Source: a virus. Taken from it: a DNA stretch of 31,744 nt. The notes beneath the pieces were generated by a model. The model was given only the letters and a program-made list of their open reading frames with translations, made no database searches and was not told where the DNA came from. Position numbers and translations under genes: made by a program. Each line of letters begins with the position of its first letter. The first letter of the stretch is position 1. The stretch lies in the IMG/VR virus record IMGVR_UViG_3300010885_041112, positions 1 through 31,744 of that record, one strand, 5' to 3'. Below are positions 6,476 to 13,765 of this stretch, piece by piece.

Positions 6476-6506
6476 AATAAATATATTAATTATTTTTTAA
6501 TAAAAA

Positions 6507-6522
6507 TAAACAATATTGTTTA
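6507..6522. promoter_or_regulatory. 16-bp perfect palindrome, possible operator
   Basis: TAAACAATATTGTTTA lies in the short gap between the DUF6915-type gene and the gene upstream of it. It has no U-run, so it is not a good terminator. It could bind a dimeric regulator controlling the leftward DUF6915 unit. Confidence 0.3.
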
Positions 6523-6536
6523 GTCTGTTCCATGAT

Positions 6537-6989
6537 TTATCTTCCAAGTACATCAACTTCAACAACCTCCTCAGAAGTACCTCTAAGGTATTCTATCTTT
6601 CCCTTAACTGTATGATGTAACCATCCATTATCTACAGTATGTTGTAGGAAAGCAATGAAGTTTTCAACACCGGCATCGTTCAAACTTTCCTTTAGAACTT
6701 CAATAGACTCTGGGTTACGTTCGTAACAACCTCTGAGGAAAAATTCAGAATCCCAATACTCTGTTGTCCAATCTCTCCCGTTTGTCTTATCAGTCACTTC
6801 AATATCCATACCAATGATAGAATATTTAGGTAGTTGTGTTTCAGGATCGATTAACATACTTGCTTTAAAACAATAATCCCCATCTTCATACACAATAGAC
6901 TGATAGTGAGCGACTTCTACTGAGTGTGGGTTTGTGGCTGGTTGTTCCTTGACATACCATACACCATTAATTTGAATTCTGTCTTCCAT
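6537..6989 (-). CDS. Unknown protein
   Basis: A 150-residue acidic protein with a mixed alpha/beta composition. It has an N-terminal IQINGVWYV, a central GMDIEVTDKTNGRDW and a C-terminal helix FIAFLQHTVDNGWL. No family is recognised. The gene starts 3 nt after a 26-residue hydrophobic ORF, and both sit under a TATCTTTG promoter at 7094-7101, so an early or host-polymerase-driven role is likely. No signal or membrane segment. Confidence 0.6.
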   Translation of the reverse strand: MEDRIQINGVWYVKEQPATNPHSVEVAHYQSIVYEDGDYCFKASMLIDPETQLPKYSIIGMDIEVTDKTNGRDWTTEYWDSEFFLRGCYERNPESIEVLKESLNDAGVENFIAFLQHTVDNGWLHHTVKGKIEYLRGTSEEVVEVDVLGR

Positions 6990-6992
6990 AAC

Positions 6993-7073
6993 TTATTTTT
7001 TATTTATTCTCTTAACGTTCTTGTCTATGTTGGCCAAACCAATTAACACAAAAATTAACAATAGTATTACCAT
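6993..7073 (-). CDS. 26-residue single-helix membrane microprotein
   Basis: ATG at 7071-7073. The peptide begins MVILLLIFVLIGLANI and ends in a basic tail (KNVKRINKK): one membrane helix with a positively charged, inside-facing end. The predicted transcript from the TATCTTTG box at 7094-7101 begins about 11 nt before this ATG. The stop is 3 nt from the next gene's start. The longer open frame back to 7181 would run through the promoter, so I reject that start. Function unknown. Confidence 0.5.
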   Translation of the reverse strand: MVILLLIFVLIGLANIDKNVKRINKK

Positions 7074-7093
7074 AGTTTTTTTATTTAACACCA

Positions 7094-7101
7094 CAAAGAT
7101 A
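7094..7101 (-). promoter_or_regulatory. TATCTTTG -10 box, leftward
   Basis: Minus-strand TATCTTTG matches TAnnTTTG. A clear -35 box is not visible, as the upstream region is a long A/T tract shared with the divergent promoter at 7155-7162. It drives the 26-residue ORF and the gene at 6537-6989. Confidence 0.55.
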
Positions 7102-7154
7102 CAAGAAAAAAAATAACTTATGAATTTTTTTTTCAAAAAAATAAAAAAAGTCAT

Positions 7155-7162
7155 TATCTTTG
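7155..7162 (+). promoter_or_regulatory. TATCTTTG -10 box, rightward
   Basis: Plus-strand TATCTTTG, divergent from the one at 7094-7101 across an A-tract. Predicted start near 7169, giving a leader of about 39 nt for the HsdS-like gene. A TATTTAT box (7197-7203), 4 nt before the ATG, could be a second promoter. Confidence 0.5.
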
Positions 7163-7207
7163 TGTCGTTGATGAACAACAAAAATAAACCCTAAACTATT
7201 TATAAAC

Positions 7208-7501
7208 ATGAGACTTAAAGATTTATGTACATTTTCGGTGAATAATCCCGATGCTGATTTTTGGTTAATCCGTAAAGGATCTGCCGATGTTGTTGGAACC
7301 CCAACTAAAGAATTCTCACCAGAACATATTGGAGTGAAGATAGATAGAACCGACATTTTAGTCCCCGATTATTTATACTACGTTTTTCAATACTTAGTAA
7401 TGTCAGGTAGAATAAAAGCATTGTCTCACGGTACTACTAACCTACAAAATATCAGAATCTCCGACATTGGTAACATTCCTGTAGGTACTGATAAAGAATA
7501 A
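7208..7501 (+). CDS. HsdS-like target-recognition fragment
   Basis: A 97-residue protein that looks like part of a type I restriction specificity subunit (HsdS). DILVPDYLYYVFQYL, then SGRIKALSHGTTNLQNI, then RISDIGNIPV follow the order seen at the end of a target-recognition domain: a strand, the G-x-x-x-N-I contact segment, and a conserved I-x-x-IPV exit. A full HsdS has two such domains joined by long helices, about 400 residues. Here only half of one remains and no helicase or methylase is nearby. It may be a recruited DNA-binding protein or an anti-restriction decoy. Resemblance only; function is inferred. Confidence 0.55.
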   Translation: MRLKDLCTFSVNNPDADFWLIRKGSADVVGTPTKEFSPEHIGVKIDRTDILVPDYLYYVFQYLVMSGRIKALSHGTTNLQNIRISDIGNIPVGTDKE

Positions 7502-7517
7502 GATTATCCAACTAATA

Positions 7518-7552
7518 AAAAAAATGGGAGTTATTTACTCCCATTTTTTATT
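7518..7552. terminator. Bidirectional terminator nested in a gene end
   Basis: ATGGGAGT, short loop, ACTCCCAT flanked by A-runs and T-runs, so it works both ways. One arm is coding sequence for the last residues of the DUF3310 protein, whose stop codon lies in the loop. Confidence 0.85.
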
Positions 7553-7773
7553 TCCTTAATGTTGTCAATCTTTCTTTGTAAATACCACATCGCCTTGGTT
7601 AAATCCTCCAACTCTTTGGTCGGATCTTTCTTCCCCGCTCTTGCAATATACTTCACCGTATTACCCATGTGAAAGTCTAGATCCCAAGCCTCAATAACTT
7701 TAATCACTTCATACTTATCACCATTCCCAAATTTATAATGATCTGGGTGATTAACCATTTCTTTTTCTTTCAT
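7531..7773 (-). CDS. DUF3310 protein
   Basis: An 80-residue protein with the DUF3310 signature: NHPDHYKFGN (8-17), YEVIKVIEAWDLDFHMGN, then VKYIARAGKKD and LTKAMWYLQRKI. This domain is common in phages and forms the C-terminal part of the T7 gp1.7 nucleotide kinase region; alone it is probably linked to nucleotide metabolism, but its activity is not established. It is the last gene of the leftward run from 10680 and ends inside a terminator. Confidence 0.85.
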   Translation of the reverse strand: MKEKEMVNHPDHYKFGNGDKYEVIKVIEAWDLDFHMGNTVKYIARAGKKDPTKELEDLTKAMWYLQRKIDNIKEIKNGSK

Positions 7774-7784
7774 AATACTATCAG

Positions 7785-8102
7785 TTAATTTTTAATCAAA
7801 ACAAAATAATCCTTACCATATTTACTCTCCTCAATAACACCCTCCTCAATCAAACCAATTAAATATTCTCTAGTTTCCCATTCACTCTTTTTCAAAAGAT
7901 ATTTAGCAATGAAACCAATATGTAATGGTTGCGTCAATTTTTTCAAAAGTTTCCCATCAATGTTATCCATATCATTTTTTTCATAAAGATACTGGTTAGT
8001 TTCCACTTCGTCAATAACTTTTTCACGAATAATTACCGCACCATCAAAATCCTTATAATCTTCATATTCTTCAGGTGTTATAATGATAAAACGATGTGCC
8101 AT
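7785..8102 (-). CDS. Unknown protein with winged-helix-like C-terminus
   Basis: A 105-residue protein starting MAHRFIIITPEEYEDY. The frame stays open to 8219, but that extension lies inside the neighbouring gene and the ATG at 8102 is only 5 nt past that gene's stop, so I take 8102. The C-terminal 50 residues (IGFIAKYLLKKSEWETREYL, then IEEGVIEESKYGKDYFVL) look like a small winged-helix or recognition-helix fold. It may be a regulator, but this is weak inference. It is in the operon with DUF3310. Confidence 0.55.
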   Translation of the reverse strand: MAHRFIIITPEEYEDYKDFDGAVIIREKVIDEVETNQYLYEKNDMDNIDGKLLKKLTQPLHIGFIAKYLLKKSEWETREYLIGLIEEGVIEESKYGKDYFVLIKN

Positions 8103-8107
8103 ATAAA

Positions 8108-8845
8108 TTACGCATTTAGTTGTAATGTCTTTGTAGATTGGATCGTATGGTTCATTAGTTTTCTTTTGAATAAAGGTAACAAAGAATTCTCTATGGGTAA
8201 ATTTTGGGATGAGATACATTCAAATATCGGAAACTTTGAATCAGATATTTGATCTATCAATTTTGAATACCTGTCAGATTGTTCTCCCTTATATATTCTC
8301 TCAACATCACATTTGGTTTCCTCGGCATCTTGTCTAATCTTTTTGATTGAATATTTCCAAATGTAGTTTTCTTTATTGAAAATGTCTTGATAGATAAAGA
8401 ACCCAGCTCCGAAATAAACGTGATCCCCATTCTTGATTGGATTAGTTGCAACTGACTGGTAACCGATCTCCCATACAGATTTTGCAACCACAAAATATTC
8501 TTTTAATTTCTCAAGAGCCGTTACCGCACTAACCCTAATGTCTTTATATTCTTTGTCTGTGAATTTTTTTCTACTTTTGACATTCTTAATCTCAAATAAC
8601 ATTATCTCATCGTCAGGAGTAGTAAATGTCTTATCCAAACCTAATAATAAACCATCTTCAATATATGCCCGACAAACCGCTAAATGTAATGCTAATTCTG
8701 AAAAATATGGATAAATCTCACCTCGACTTAATGCATCTTCAACCTTTTTGATAAATGACATAATGATATACTCATTATATTCAACATCAACCGGCTTTCT
8801 CAAAAACCAATCCGTCGGCATTAACAATTTTATTTCTTTTTCCAT
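8108..8845 (-). CDS. Conserved-looking phage protein of unknown function
   Basis: About 245 residues, beginning MEKEIKLLMPTDWFL. I prefer the ATG at 8845, with GGAGA just upstream, over the ATG at 8869. It is mostly helical. Segments such as EYIIMSFIKKVEDALSRGEI and IYPYFSELALHLAVC recall a recurring uncharacterised family in T4-like phages. The part near residues 75-110 contains DDEIMLFEIKNVKSRKKF. No catalytic motif is recognised. It follows the 600-residue WCT protein after 32 nt. Confidence 0.55.
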   Translation of the reverse strand: MEKEIKLLMPTDWFLRKPVDVEYNEYIIMSFIKKVEDALSRGEIYPYFSELALHLAVCRAYIEDGLLLGLDKTFTTPDDEIMLFEIKNVKSRKKFTDKEYKDIRVSAVTALEKLKEYFVVAKSVWEIGYQSVATNPIKNGDHVYFGAGFFIYQDIFNKENYIWKYSIKKIRQDAEETKCDVERIYKGEQSDRYSKLIDQISDSKFPIFECISSQNLPIENSLLPLFKRKLMNHTIQSTKTLQLNA

Positions 8846-8877
8846 ACTCTCCAAAAATAAACATAACATTCATATTG

Positions 8878-10680
8878 TCAATTATACCTGAAAATACTGA
8901 ATTCTGTATCTAAATAATCTTCTTCATTTACAACACCATCATAAGGAGCCATAACTTCAACACCATCAGTATCAACAACACCCTGTGCAACCTCATCAGC
9001 ATCAACGTAGTCACTAATTTTGAAGTCATACTCTTTGAGGAACCCGAGAGGATCACTCATTGCATCATCAACTAATTCATCAATCTTTTCTTCAATCATA
9101 TCATCAGGATAATCACCATCAGGGTTTTCTTTAATATCCTCAATCTCATATTCCAAATCACTGATTTCACTCTCTAAATCACTAATTTGACTTTCAATAT
9201 CATCAATACTATCTTGATCCCATTCATCATCATCTCTACCTTCCAGTTCTTCTAATTCTTCTTTCAGGTTTGAAATGGATTCTCTTTTATCCTCAATTTG
9301 AGCTTCAATACTATTTATTGCCTCTTCTTGGTTTCTTGATAATTCTTTATCAGATTCATCAAAATATGAATCGGGATCATCATAAACCCAACTATTATAT
9401 ATTTCACGAGCAGTGTCCCTAACTTTATCTTCATCAATATAATCCGACAAAAAAGATTCATTAAACCCTTCTAAACCCATATCATCAATGAGACCTTTCT
9501 GATATTCTACCGCAGCTTCTTCAATTTCACTAGTTAAACCAACAACCCATTCTTGAGAACTTTCAAGAATTTCAAACACCTTCAACCCATAAAAGCCATA
9601 ACTCGTCGGTATAAGGTAATAAATGTCAGGTGTTTCCAAGTACTCGGAAATAAGTTCATCTATCTCATCAATTCTCTCTTCAATTTCAGATTCACGTTCC
9701 TCTCCCACACCAGATGATAATTCATCATTTAATTCATCTCTTTCATTTCTAATACGATAATATTCTAAAATTTCATCTTCATCATGACCATCAAATTCAC
9801 CATTATTAACCAAATACAAATATAGAGCCCAAGCATATTCCGCCTCACCATCTTTCACACCATATTCAAAATAATTATTTTGTCTTCGTTCATCAGCTTC
9901 CTCCATTTTTTGTCGGATAATATTTCGTTGTCTTTCTCGTTCAATTCTTTCCTTCTCCTCTCTTCGTCTTTTTTCATCCGCAAATATCTCAAGTTCGTTT
10001 GGATATTTTGATTTCACATATTCATCAATCTTCTCTAAGATGCCATTTAAATAATCAGTACCAATTAACCAACCTTCATTGAAGCTGTTATCAGGTGCAT
10101 CGTAAAACTCGTCTTTACCTCTTTCAAAACCATAAACATATGCAACTTTGTAAAACTTATCAGATGTTGGTTTTTTCTTATCCAAGAAATAAAATAACTT
10201 ACCCTCATTATTGTATTTGTTAAAGTGACTTGAGGAATCTTTAGACGCTGTACACCACTTAGTACCCTTACCATAATAACAGGACGCTTCGTATGTATAA
10301 GGAGCAACAACCGTAAAATTTTCATCATCATATACCACATCAGAACCCTCAACAGTTTCAACCGTTCTTCTAACCCTATTTTGATATTCATCCAAAGTAT
10401 TCAATAGGTCCTCAATACTTTGATATTTTTCAATTTCTTTTCTTTCCAATTTATTAGATACCTCATAAAACCTATTCAACATAACGTTTAACTTCTCCAA
10501 AGCACCATCAAAATTAGTTGGGTCCAAAACATTACCCAACCACATAAGATACTTGTTATTACCTGGTAAATCTTTAGATAACTCAATAATCTGTGAAAGT
10601 TGATTCTGAGAAAACTTACTTGCAAACTTCTTAGCAAAGTCCTCAACCCTACCTTCCTGTAATAAATTCATAAATTTCAT
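8878..10680 (-). CDS. WCT-motif protein with long acidic coiled coil
   Basis: A 600-residue acidic protein. Start taken as ATG at 10680; a TTG lies two codons upstream. Layout: tag-like N-terminus MKFMNLLQEGRVEDF; helical region to about 105; a WCT core at about 120-200 (VVAPYTYEASCYYG, then KGTKWCTASKD with WCTA at 142-145, then LFYFLDKKKPTSDKFYKVA); a charged helix (RRREEKERIERERQ); acidic helical segments; a heptad-type acidic coiled coil at about 455-520; and a C-terminal tail with YDGVV. The core also occurs in the two LRR proteins at 14232-17995. Conserved Cys, Trp and Thr suggest a binding or catalytic site, activity unknown. Promoter at 10736-10743. Confidence 0.65.
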   Translation of the reverse strand: MKFMNLLQEGRVEDFAKKFASKFSQNQLSQIIELSKDLPGNNKYLMWLGNVLDPTNFDGALEKLNVMLNRFYEVSNKLERKEIEKYQSIEDLLNTLDEYQNRVRRTVETVEGSDVVYDDENFTVVAPYTYEASCYYGKGTKWCTASKDSSSHFNKYNNEGKLFYFLDKKKPTSDKFYKVAYVYGFERGKDEFYDAPDNSFNEGWLIGTDYLNGILEKIDEYVKSKYPNELEIFADEKRRREEKERIERERQRNIIRQKMEEADERRQNNYFEYGVKDGEAEYAWALYLYLVNNGEFDGHDEDEILEYYRIRNERDELNDELSSGVGEERESEIEERIDEIDELISEYLETPDIYYLIPTSYGFYGLKVFEILESSQEWVVGLTSEIEEAAVEYQKGLIDDMGLEGFNESFLSDYIDEDKVRDTAREIYNSWVYDDPDSYFDESDKELSRNQEEAINSIEAQIEDKRESISNLKEELEELEGRDDDEWDQDSIDDIESQISDLESEISDLEYEIEDIKENPDGDYPDDMIEEKIDELVDDAMSDPLGFLKEYDFKISDYVDADEVAQGVVDTDGVEVMAPYDGVVNEEDYLDTEFSIFRYN

Positions 10681-10690
10681 AAACAATAAT

Positions 10691-10764
10691 TTACAATAAA
10701 TATTTAATAATTTTTTTAACTCAATTATCTTTCAACAAAGATAGTGAAAAACTATTTATTGTAA
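10691..10764. repeat. 12-bp inverted repeat spanning a divergent promoter region
   Basis: TTACAATAAATA (10691-10702) and its exact complement TATTTATTGTAA (10753-10764) face each other. Between them lies a second palindrome, TATCTTT-CAAC-AAAGATA (10726-10743). Each outer arm contains a TATTTAT box pointing at the adjacent gene, so the symmetry probably reflects paired divergent promoters. Confidence 0.6.
10736..10743 (-). promoter_or_regulatory. TATCTTTG -10 box for the WCT coiled-coil protein gene
   Basis: Minus-strand TATCTTTG, inside the 10726-10743 palindrome. Predicted leader about 49 nt to the ATG at 10680. The -35 region is not a good TTTG match. A TATTTAT box at 10696-10702 lies closer to the gene. 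Confidence 0.45.
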
Positions 10765-10792
10765 TAAATAAACCTAATTAAATTTTAAAAAT

Positions 10793-10939
10793 ATGGCAGG
10801 ATGCGGATGTAAAGGTAATCAACCACCTCAACCACAAAACCCACAACCGGTTCAAACTCCGGTTCAACCACAACAGAGTAATAATACGGTTCAAAACGCA
10901 ATCAAAAGAACCATTCAAAAATACTACTCAAAAGGTTAA
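10793..10939 (+). CDS. 48-residue Cys/Gly and Pro/Gln-rich small protein
   Basis: ATG at 10793. The peptide begins MAGCGCKGNQPP, continues as a Pro/Gln-rich spacer (repeated PQPQ and PVQ), and ends in a basic helix IKRTIQKYYSKG. The CGC cluster near the N-terminus could bind metal. It has its own TATTTAT box 33 nt upstream and its own intrinsic terminator at 10957-10985. That makes a complete rightward unit and supports the call despite the small size. Function unknown. Confidence 0.6.
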   Translation: MAGCGCKGNQPPQPQNPQPVQTPVQPQQSNNTVQNAIKRTIQKYYSKG

Positions 10940-10956
10940 TTTTTATGTACTAATTT

Positions 10957-10985
10957 GAAAAAGGGAGATATGTCTCCCTTTTTTT
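10957..10985 (+). terminator. Intrinsic terminator after the 48-residue gene
   Basis: AAAAAGGGAGA, loop TATG, TCTCCC followed by eight or more T. The A-run on the left would also let it work leftward, but no leftward gene reaches it. Confidence 0.85.
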
Positions 10986-10995
10986 GTTTAACTAG

Positions 10996-11002
10996 TATTT
11001 AT
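10996..11002 (+). promoter_or_regulatory. TATTTAT box 5 nt before a start codon
   Basis: TAGTATTTATGTATTATG sits between the terminator at 10985 and the ATG at 11008. It is the only promoter-like sequence in that 22-nt gap. A transcript from it would be nearly leaderless. Confidence 0.4.
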
Positions 11003-11007
11003 GTATT

Positions 11008-12012
11008 ATGAAAGGACTTGATTACGCAATTGATAAATTCAATAATGGTAATATTGATTTTATTGAAAAATTCTTTGTCAGTATCGAAAAGTTTGTTGAT
11101 TTTGTAAGTAAGAATAATAGATTATTTGAATTAAAACCTGACCCATTAGAATTAAATTCATCGGACTATAATTCTATGATGAAACATATTATTGATAGTT
11201 CAACGTTGGAACAGAGAAAAATCATTGTTGATAATATAATATTCGATTACTTAACTGATGTTGTAAAAATTGATGATAACACCTATAGATTTAGATTTGA
11301 TAGAGAAGATTTATCACAATATTTCAAAGACTACTCTCGAGACACTTCCCCTAGAGATGTTGCCAAGTCTGTTTTCTCTGATGATCATTGGGAACCATTT
11401 GATGATACTTGGCATAAAAAATATGAATTGGTTGAAGAACTAGATACCGACACATTAAATTACGTAATTGGTTATATTGTCAGTACATATAAAACTTTAG
11501 ACTTATCAGATTTTGAAACTGATTTGTCTGAAGAACTAAAGGAAAGATTTGGGTCACCAATAATTACTTTAACACCTGAAATAACTAAAGAGATTTTAGA
11601 TAATGATGAACTAACTTCAGAATTATTTAATTCTGAATGGTATGATCTATTTTTGGAACTATCAAGTGCACATTTTAGTGCTTATAATGACGCATATACT
11701 AACGAAATATATAATGAGGTTTTTTCAGAACTAAGAGGATTATTTGGATCGGATATCAAATGGAAAGATGATTCAGATAAGTCCCGCTCTGATAGTTATG
11801 TTGATTTACCATTCATTACTATTTATAATTTTCTATACGACTTTTTAACAGGTGGTGATGATGAAACATATAATGATAAAGGTAATTTACAAATAATATT
11901 ATATGAGTTACATAATAATAGTTATGATTGGTTAGATTTTAGAATACCAGATTATCCTGATTATAGTGATTCAATGAAACTTTATAACGAATATATTGGA
12001 AATTATATTTAA
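11008..12012 (+). CDS. Unknown acidic protein
   Basis: A 334-residue, strongly acidic, mainly helical protein rich in Asp and Tyr. One segment, DLSQYFKDYSRDTSPRDVAK, resembles in layout a piece of the 600-residue protein (FLSDYIDEDKVRDTAREIY), suggesting a shared small module. The rest (DTDTLNYVIGYIV, FSELRGLFGSDIKW, ITIYNFLYDFL) is not recognised. No signal or membrane segment. It is separated from the next gene by 43 nt. Confidence 0.55.
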   Translation: MKGLDYAIDKFNNGNIDFIEKFFVSIEKFVDFVSKNNRLFELKPDPLELNSSDYNSMMKHIIDSSTLEQRKIIVDNIIFDYLTDVVKIDDNTYRFRFDREDLSQYFKDYSRDTSPRDVAKSVFSDDHWEPFDDTWHKKYELVEELDTDTLNYVIGYIVSTYKTLDLSDFETDLSEELKERFGSPIITLTPEITKEILDNDELTSELFNSEWYDLFLELSSAHFSAYNDAYTNEIYNEVFSELRGLFGSDIKWKDDSDKSRSDSYVDLPFITIYNFLYDFLTGGDDETYNDKGNLQIILYELHNNSYDWLDFRIPDYPDYSDSMKLYNEYIGNYI

Positions 12013-12055
12013 TATGTAATTTTTTTCTCATATCGTTACATAAAATTATTAACAT

Positions 12056-12847
12056 ATGAGATTATATAATCCAAAATCAAAATCAGGAGCACATAATGTT
12101 CTTTTAGATTTTATCACGTTGAAAGTATCTGAAAATAATAAATTCACAACACTTTTAGAACTCGTTAATGTTGGAAACTTTTTAGTAGTAAAAGGAGAAA
12201 CTAACAATCCCGAAAAAACCCTATTATCCAAAACTTATGATGAGTTTTTAGATTGGTTCCCCGAATACTCAGATTTTTTTCCAACCAACTTTATTGATTG
12301 TATCAGATACGACGCGGTTAAAATAGATATCATATCACCTTACTTATGGAATCGTTTCTACAAGACTGAGAGACCCTTATATTCAAGTTTTCAGATTGAT
12401 ATATGGAATGAGTACGAAGGACAAACAAAATTCAACTACGTCGATGAAAATGATGTCTATTTGGAATTTGGTACAATTAAACCATCACAATTCACATCAT
12501 TAACATCACAATCAATAACACCATTTGGTTTATCCTTGGATTTAAGAACCCCTTACTATTATTCTGAAATGGTTGCAAATAATATGATGGAATTTGCAAT
12601 GGTTAGTGAAATTGAATTAGGTTTGGAATTATCAGTTTTAACCGACAAACCAGACATAATCATTAAAACAAACTCACCTTACACAAATAGTAAGTTATCA
12701 TCCTGTGCCATGGACGTATTTGACATAACCTTAACAGAATTTAATGAGATGATAAAAGACCATAATATGATGGACGATTCTCTCTTCCCCCTTCACGAAA
12801 AACCTTGGAATAAGATAAACAAAAAAAAGGAGTTAGTAATTTTCTAA
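12056..12847 (+). CDS. Unknown protein
   Basis: A 263-residue protein. The N-terminal part (NVLLDFITLKV, then LLELVNVGNFLVVKGET) looks like alternating strands and faintly recalls the N-terminal domain of S-adenosylmethionine synthetase. The nucleotide- and metal-binding residues of that enzyme are not visible, so I do not assign it. The middle is rich in Phe, Tyr and Asp, with IDIWNEYEGQTKFNYV. Its last codons form one arm of the terminator at 12821-12856. A short CTCATAT/ATATGAG repeat spans the start codon. Confidence 0.5.
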   Translation: MRLYNPKSKSGAHNVLLDFITLKVSENNKFTTLLELVNVGNFLVVKGETNNPEKTLLSKTYDEFLDWFPEYSDFFPTNFIDCIRYDAVKIDIISPYLWNRFYKTERPLYSSFQIDIWNEYEGQTKFNYVDENDVYLEFGTIKPSQFTSLTSQSITPFGLSLDLRTPYYYSEMVANNMMEFAMVSEIELGLELSVLTDKPDIIIKTNSPYTNSKLSSCAMDVFDITLTEFNEMIKDHNMMDDSLFPLHEKPWNKINKKKELVIF

Positions 12848-12856
12848 CTCCTTTTT
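12821..12856. terminator. Bidirectional terminator overlapping a gene end
   Basis: AAGGAGTTAG, 7-nt loop, CTAACTCCTT with A-run and T-run flanks. The left arm is coding sequence for the C-terminus of the 263-residue protein. It also ends the leftward glutaredoxin operon. Confidence 0.85.
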
Positions 12857-12859
12857 AAT

Positions 12860-13132
12860 TCATAGATTAAAATGTTTTTTAATGATCTCAATACCTTCAT
12901 CTATCTCATTGTAGTCTCGTTCAGGTGCATATAATTTAGCTTGACTATCTTCAGTAATTACCATAAATGCTGGAACAAAGTCATTACCTACCAATTCTTT
13001 AAACATGTTATATTCCGTCTCATTTTCTTCAATGTCAGCATCAACGAATTCAACACCAAGCTCATTTAACTTATCTTTCATTTCCACACAGAACGGACAA
13101 CCTTCCATAGTGAATAGTACTAAATTATCCAT
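12860..13132 (-). CDS. Glutaredoxin-like protein
   Basis: About 90 residues of one thioredoxin-fold domain with the CPFC redox motif (Cys12 and Cys15) and a cis-Pro loop (DFVPAFMV). Its likely role is to reduce disulphides, for example in ribonucleotide reductase, using glutathione or a thioredoxin reductase; Bacteroidetes often lack glutathione, so the electron donor is uncertain. ATG at 13132 shares one base with the thioredoxin stop (TGATG); a GTG one codon upstream is possible. Last gene of the redox operon, followed by a terminator. Confidence 0.85.
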   Translation of the reverse strand: MDNLVLFTMEGCPFCVEMKDKLNELGVEFVDADIEENETEYNMFKELVGNDFVPAFMVITEDSQAKLYAPERDYNEIDEGIEIIKKHFNL

Positions 13133-13437
13133 CACATAACCATTTTACCTACGTTTAGTAATTCTTCCCTCTGTAATACACCACTTTTTGAGAATACCTC
13201 ATCACCTGACTTATACGCCTTAATCGTCGGTACTCCACGAATACCTAAAGTTTTTACAAAATCAATATCACTATCAATATCAAACGTATAAAAATTAACT
13301 TCAGTCATCTCATGACTAACTGATTCATAAATAGGTTTCAACACCTTACATGGACCACACCAAGTACCCATGAAATCAACAACCATTGATTCCCCATCTT
13401 GGATTTTTTGTTTTAACTGATCAGCCGTTATTTCCAT
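13132..13437 (-). CDS. Thioredoxin
   Basis: A 101-residue thioredoxin with the classical WCGPC active site at residues 26-30 and the cis-Pro segment RGVPTIKAY near residues 70-78. Full length for a thioredoxin. Phage thioredoxins serve ribonucleotide reductase, or occasionally DNA polymerase processivity as in T7. It overlaps the upstream 114-residue gene by 17 nt and the glutaredoxin by 1-4 nt, so the three are translationally linked. Expressed from the TATCTTTG promoter at 13935. Confidence 0.9.
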   Translation of the reverse strand: MEITADQLKQKIQDGESMVVDFMGTWCGPCKVLKPIYESVSHEMTEVNFYTFDIDSDIDFVKTLGIRGVPTIKAYKSGDEVFSKSGVLQREELLNVGKMVM

Positions 13438-13765
13438 TTTTTATATTACTTTTCTTTTTTAGTTGATTATAGAAGAACATCATTTCGTCACTTTGTTCCG
13501 CCTTATATAGAATGTAAGTTGAATGATCGTAATAGTAAATATAAAGATTGTTCTTCAGTAAATAACACGCCTCGTTTATTCCAACCACACCCGAAGGTAA
13601 ATTTTCAAATGATTTTTTGAATATTAAAGTCGCATTATTTTTTAACTCATCCAACGATATTAACCCATTCATAATATTAAATGTTGAAAAAAGAACATTA
13701 TGTTCTTTCTCCAGCCAATTAACTAATTTACCATATGAACAATTTTTGTCCTGTAATTTATTCAT
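13421..13765 (-). CDS. Unknown protein in redox operon
   Basis: A 114-residue protein. It has a helical N-terminus with Cys (NCSYGKLVNWLEKEHNV), a central SGVVGINEACYLLKNNLYIY that looks like a two-strand element, and a Lys/Asn-rich tail (QLKKKSNIKNGN). No family is recognised. Its ATG overlaps the stop of the basic 47-residue gene (ATGA), and its end overlaps thioredoxin, so it belongs to the redox operon. A role linked to nucleotide reduction is a guess from context only. Confidence 0.55.
   Translation of the reverse strand: MNKLQDKNCSYGKLVNWLEKEHNVLFSTFNIMNGLISLDELKNNATLIFKKSFENLPSGVVGINEACYLLKNNLYIYYYDHSTYILYKAEQSDEMMFFYNQLKKKSNIKNGNNG

Noticed and set aside
8257-8493. Second leftward frame within the 245-residue gene
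   Set aside because: Nested out-of-frame inside a longer open gene, with no own promoter.
9999-10330. ADP-ribosyltransferase reading of the WCT core
   Set aside because: The H-G-T / Y / E or R-S-E triads of those enzymes could not be placed; the resemblance was limited to a short G-x-WCT string.
12056-12847. S-adenosylmethionine synthetase
   Set aside because: Only the N-terminal strand pattern is similar; ATP and metal-binding motifs of the enzyme are absent.
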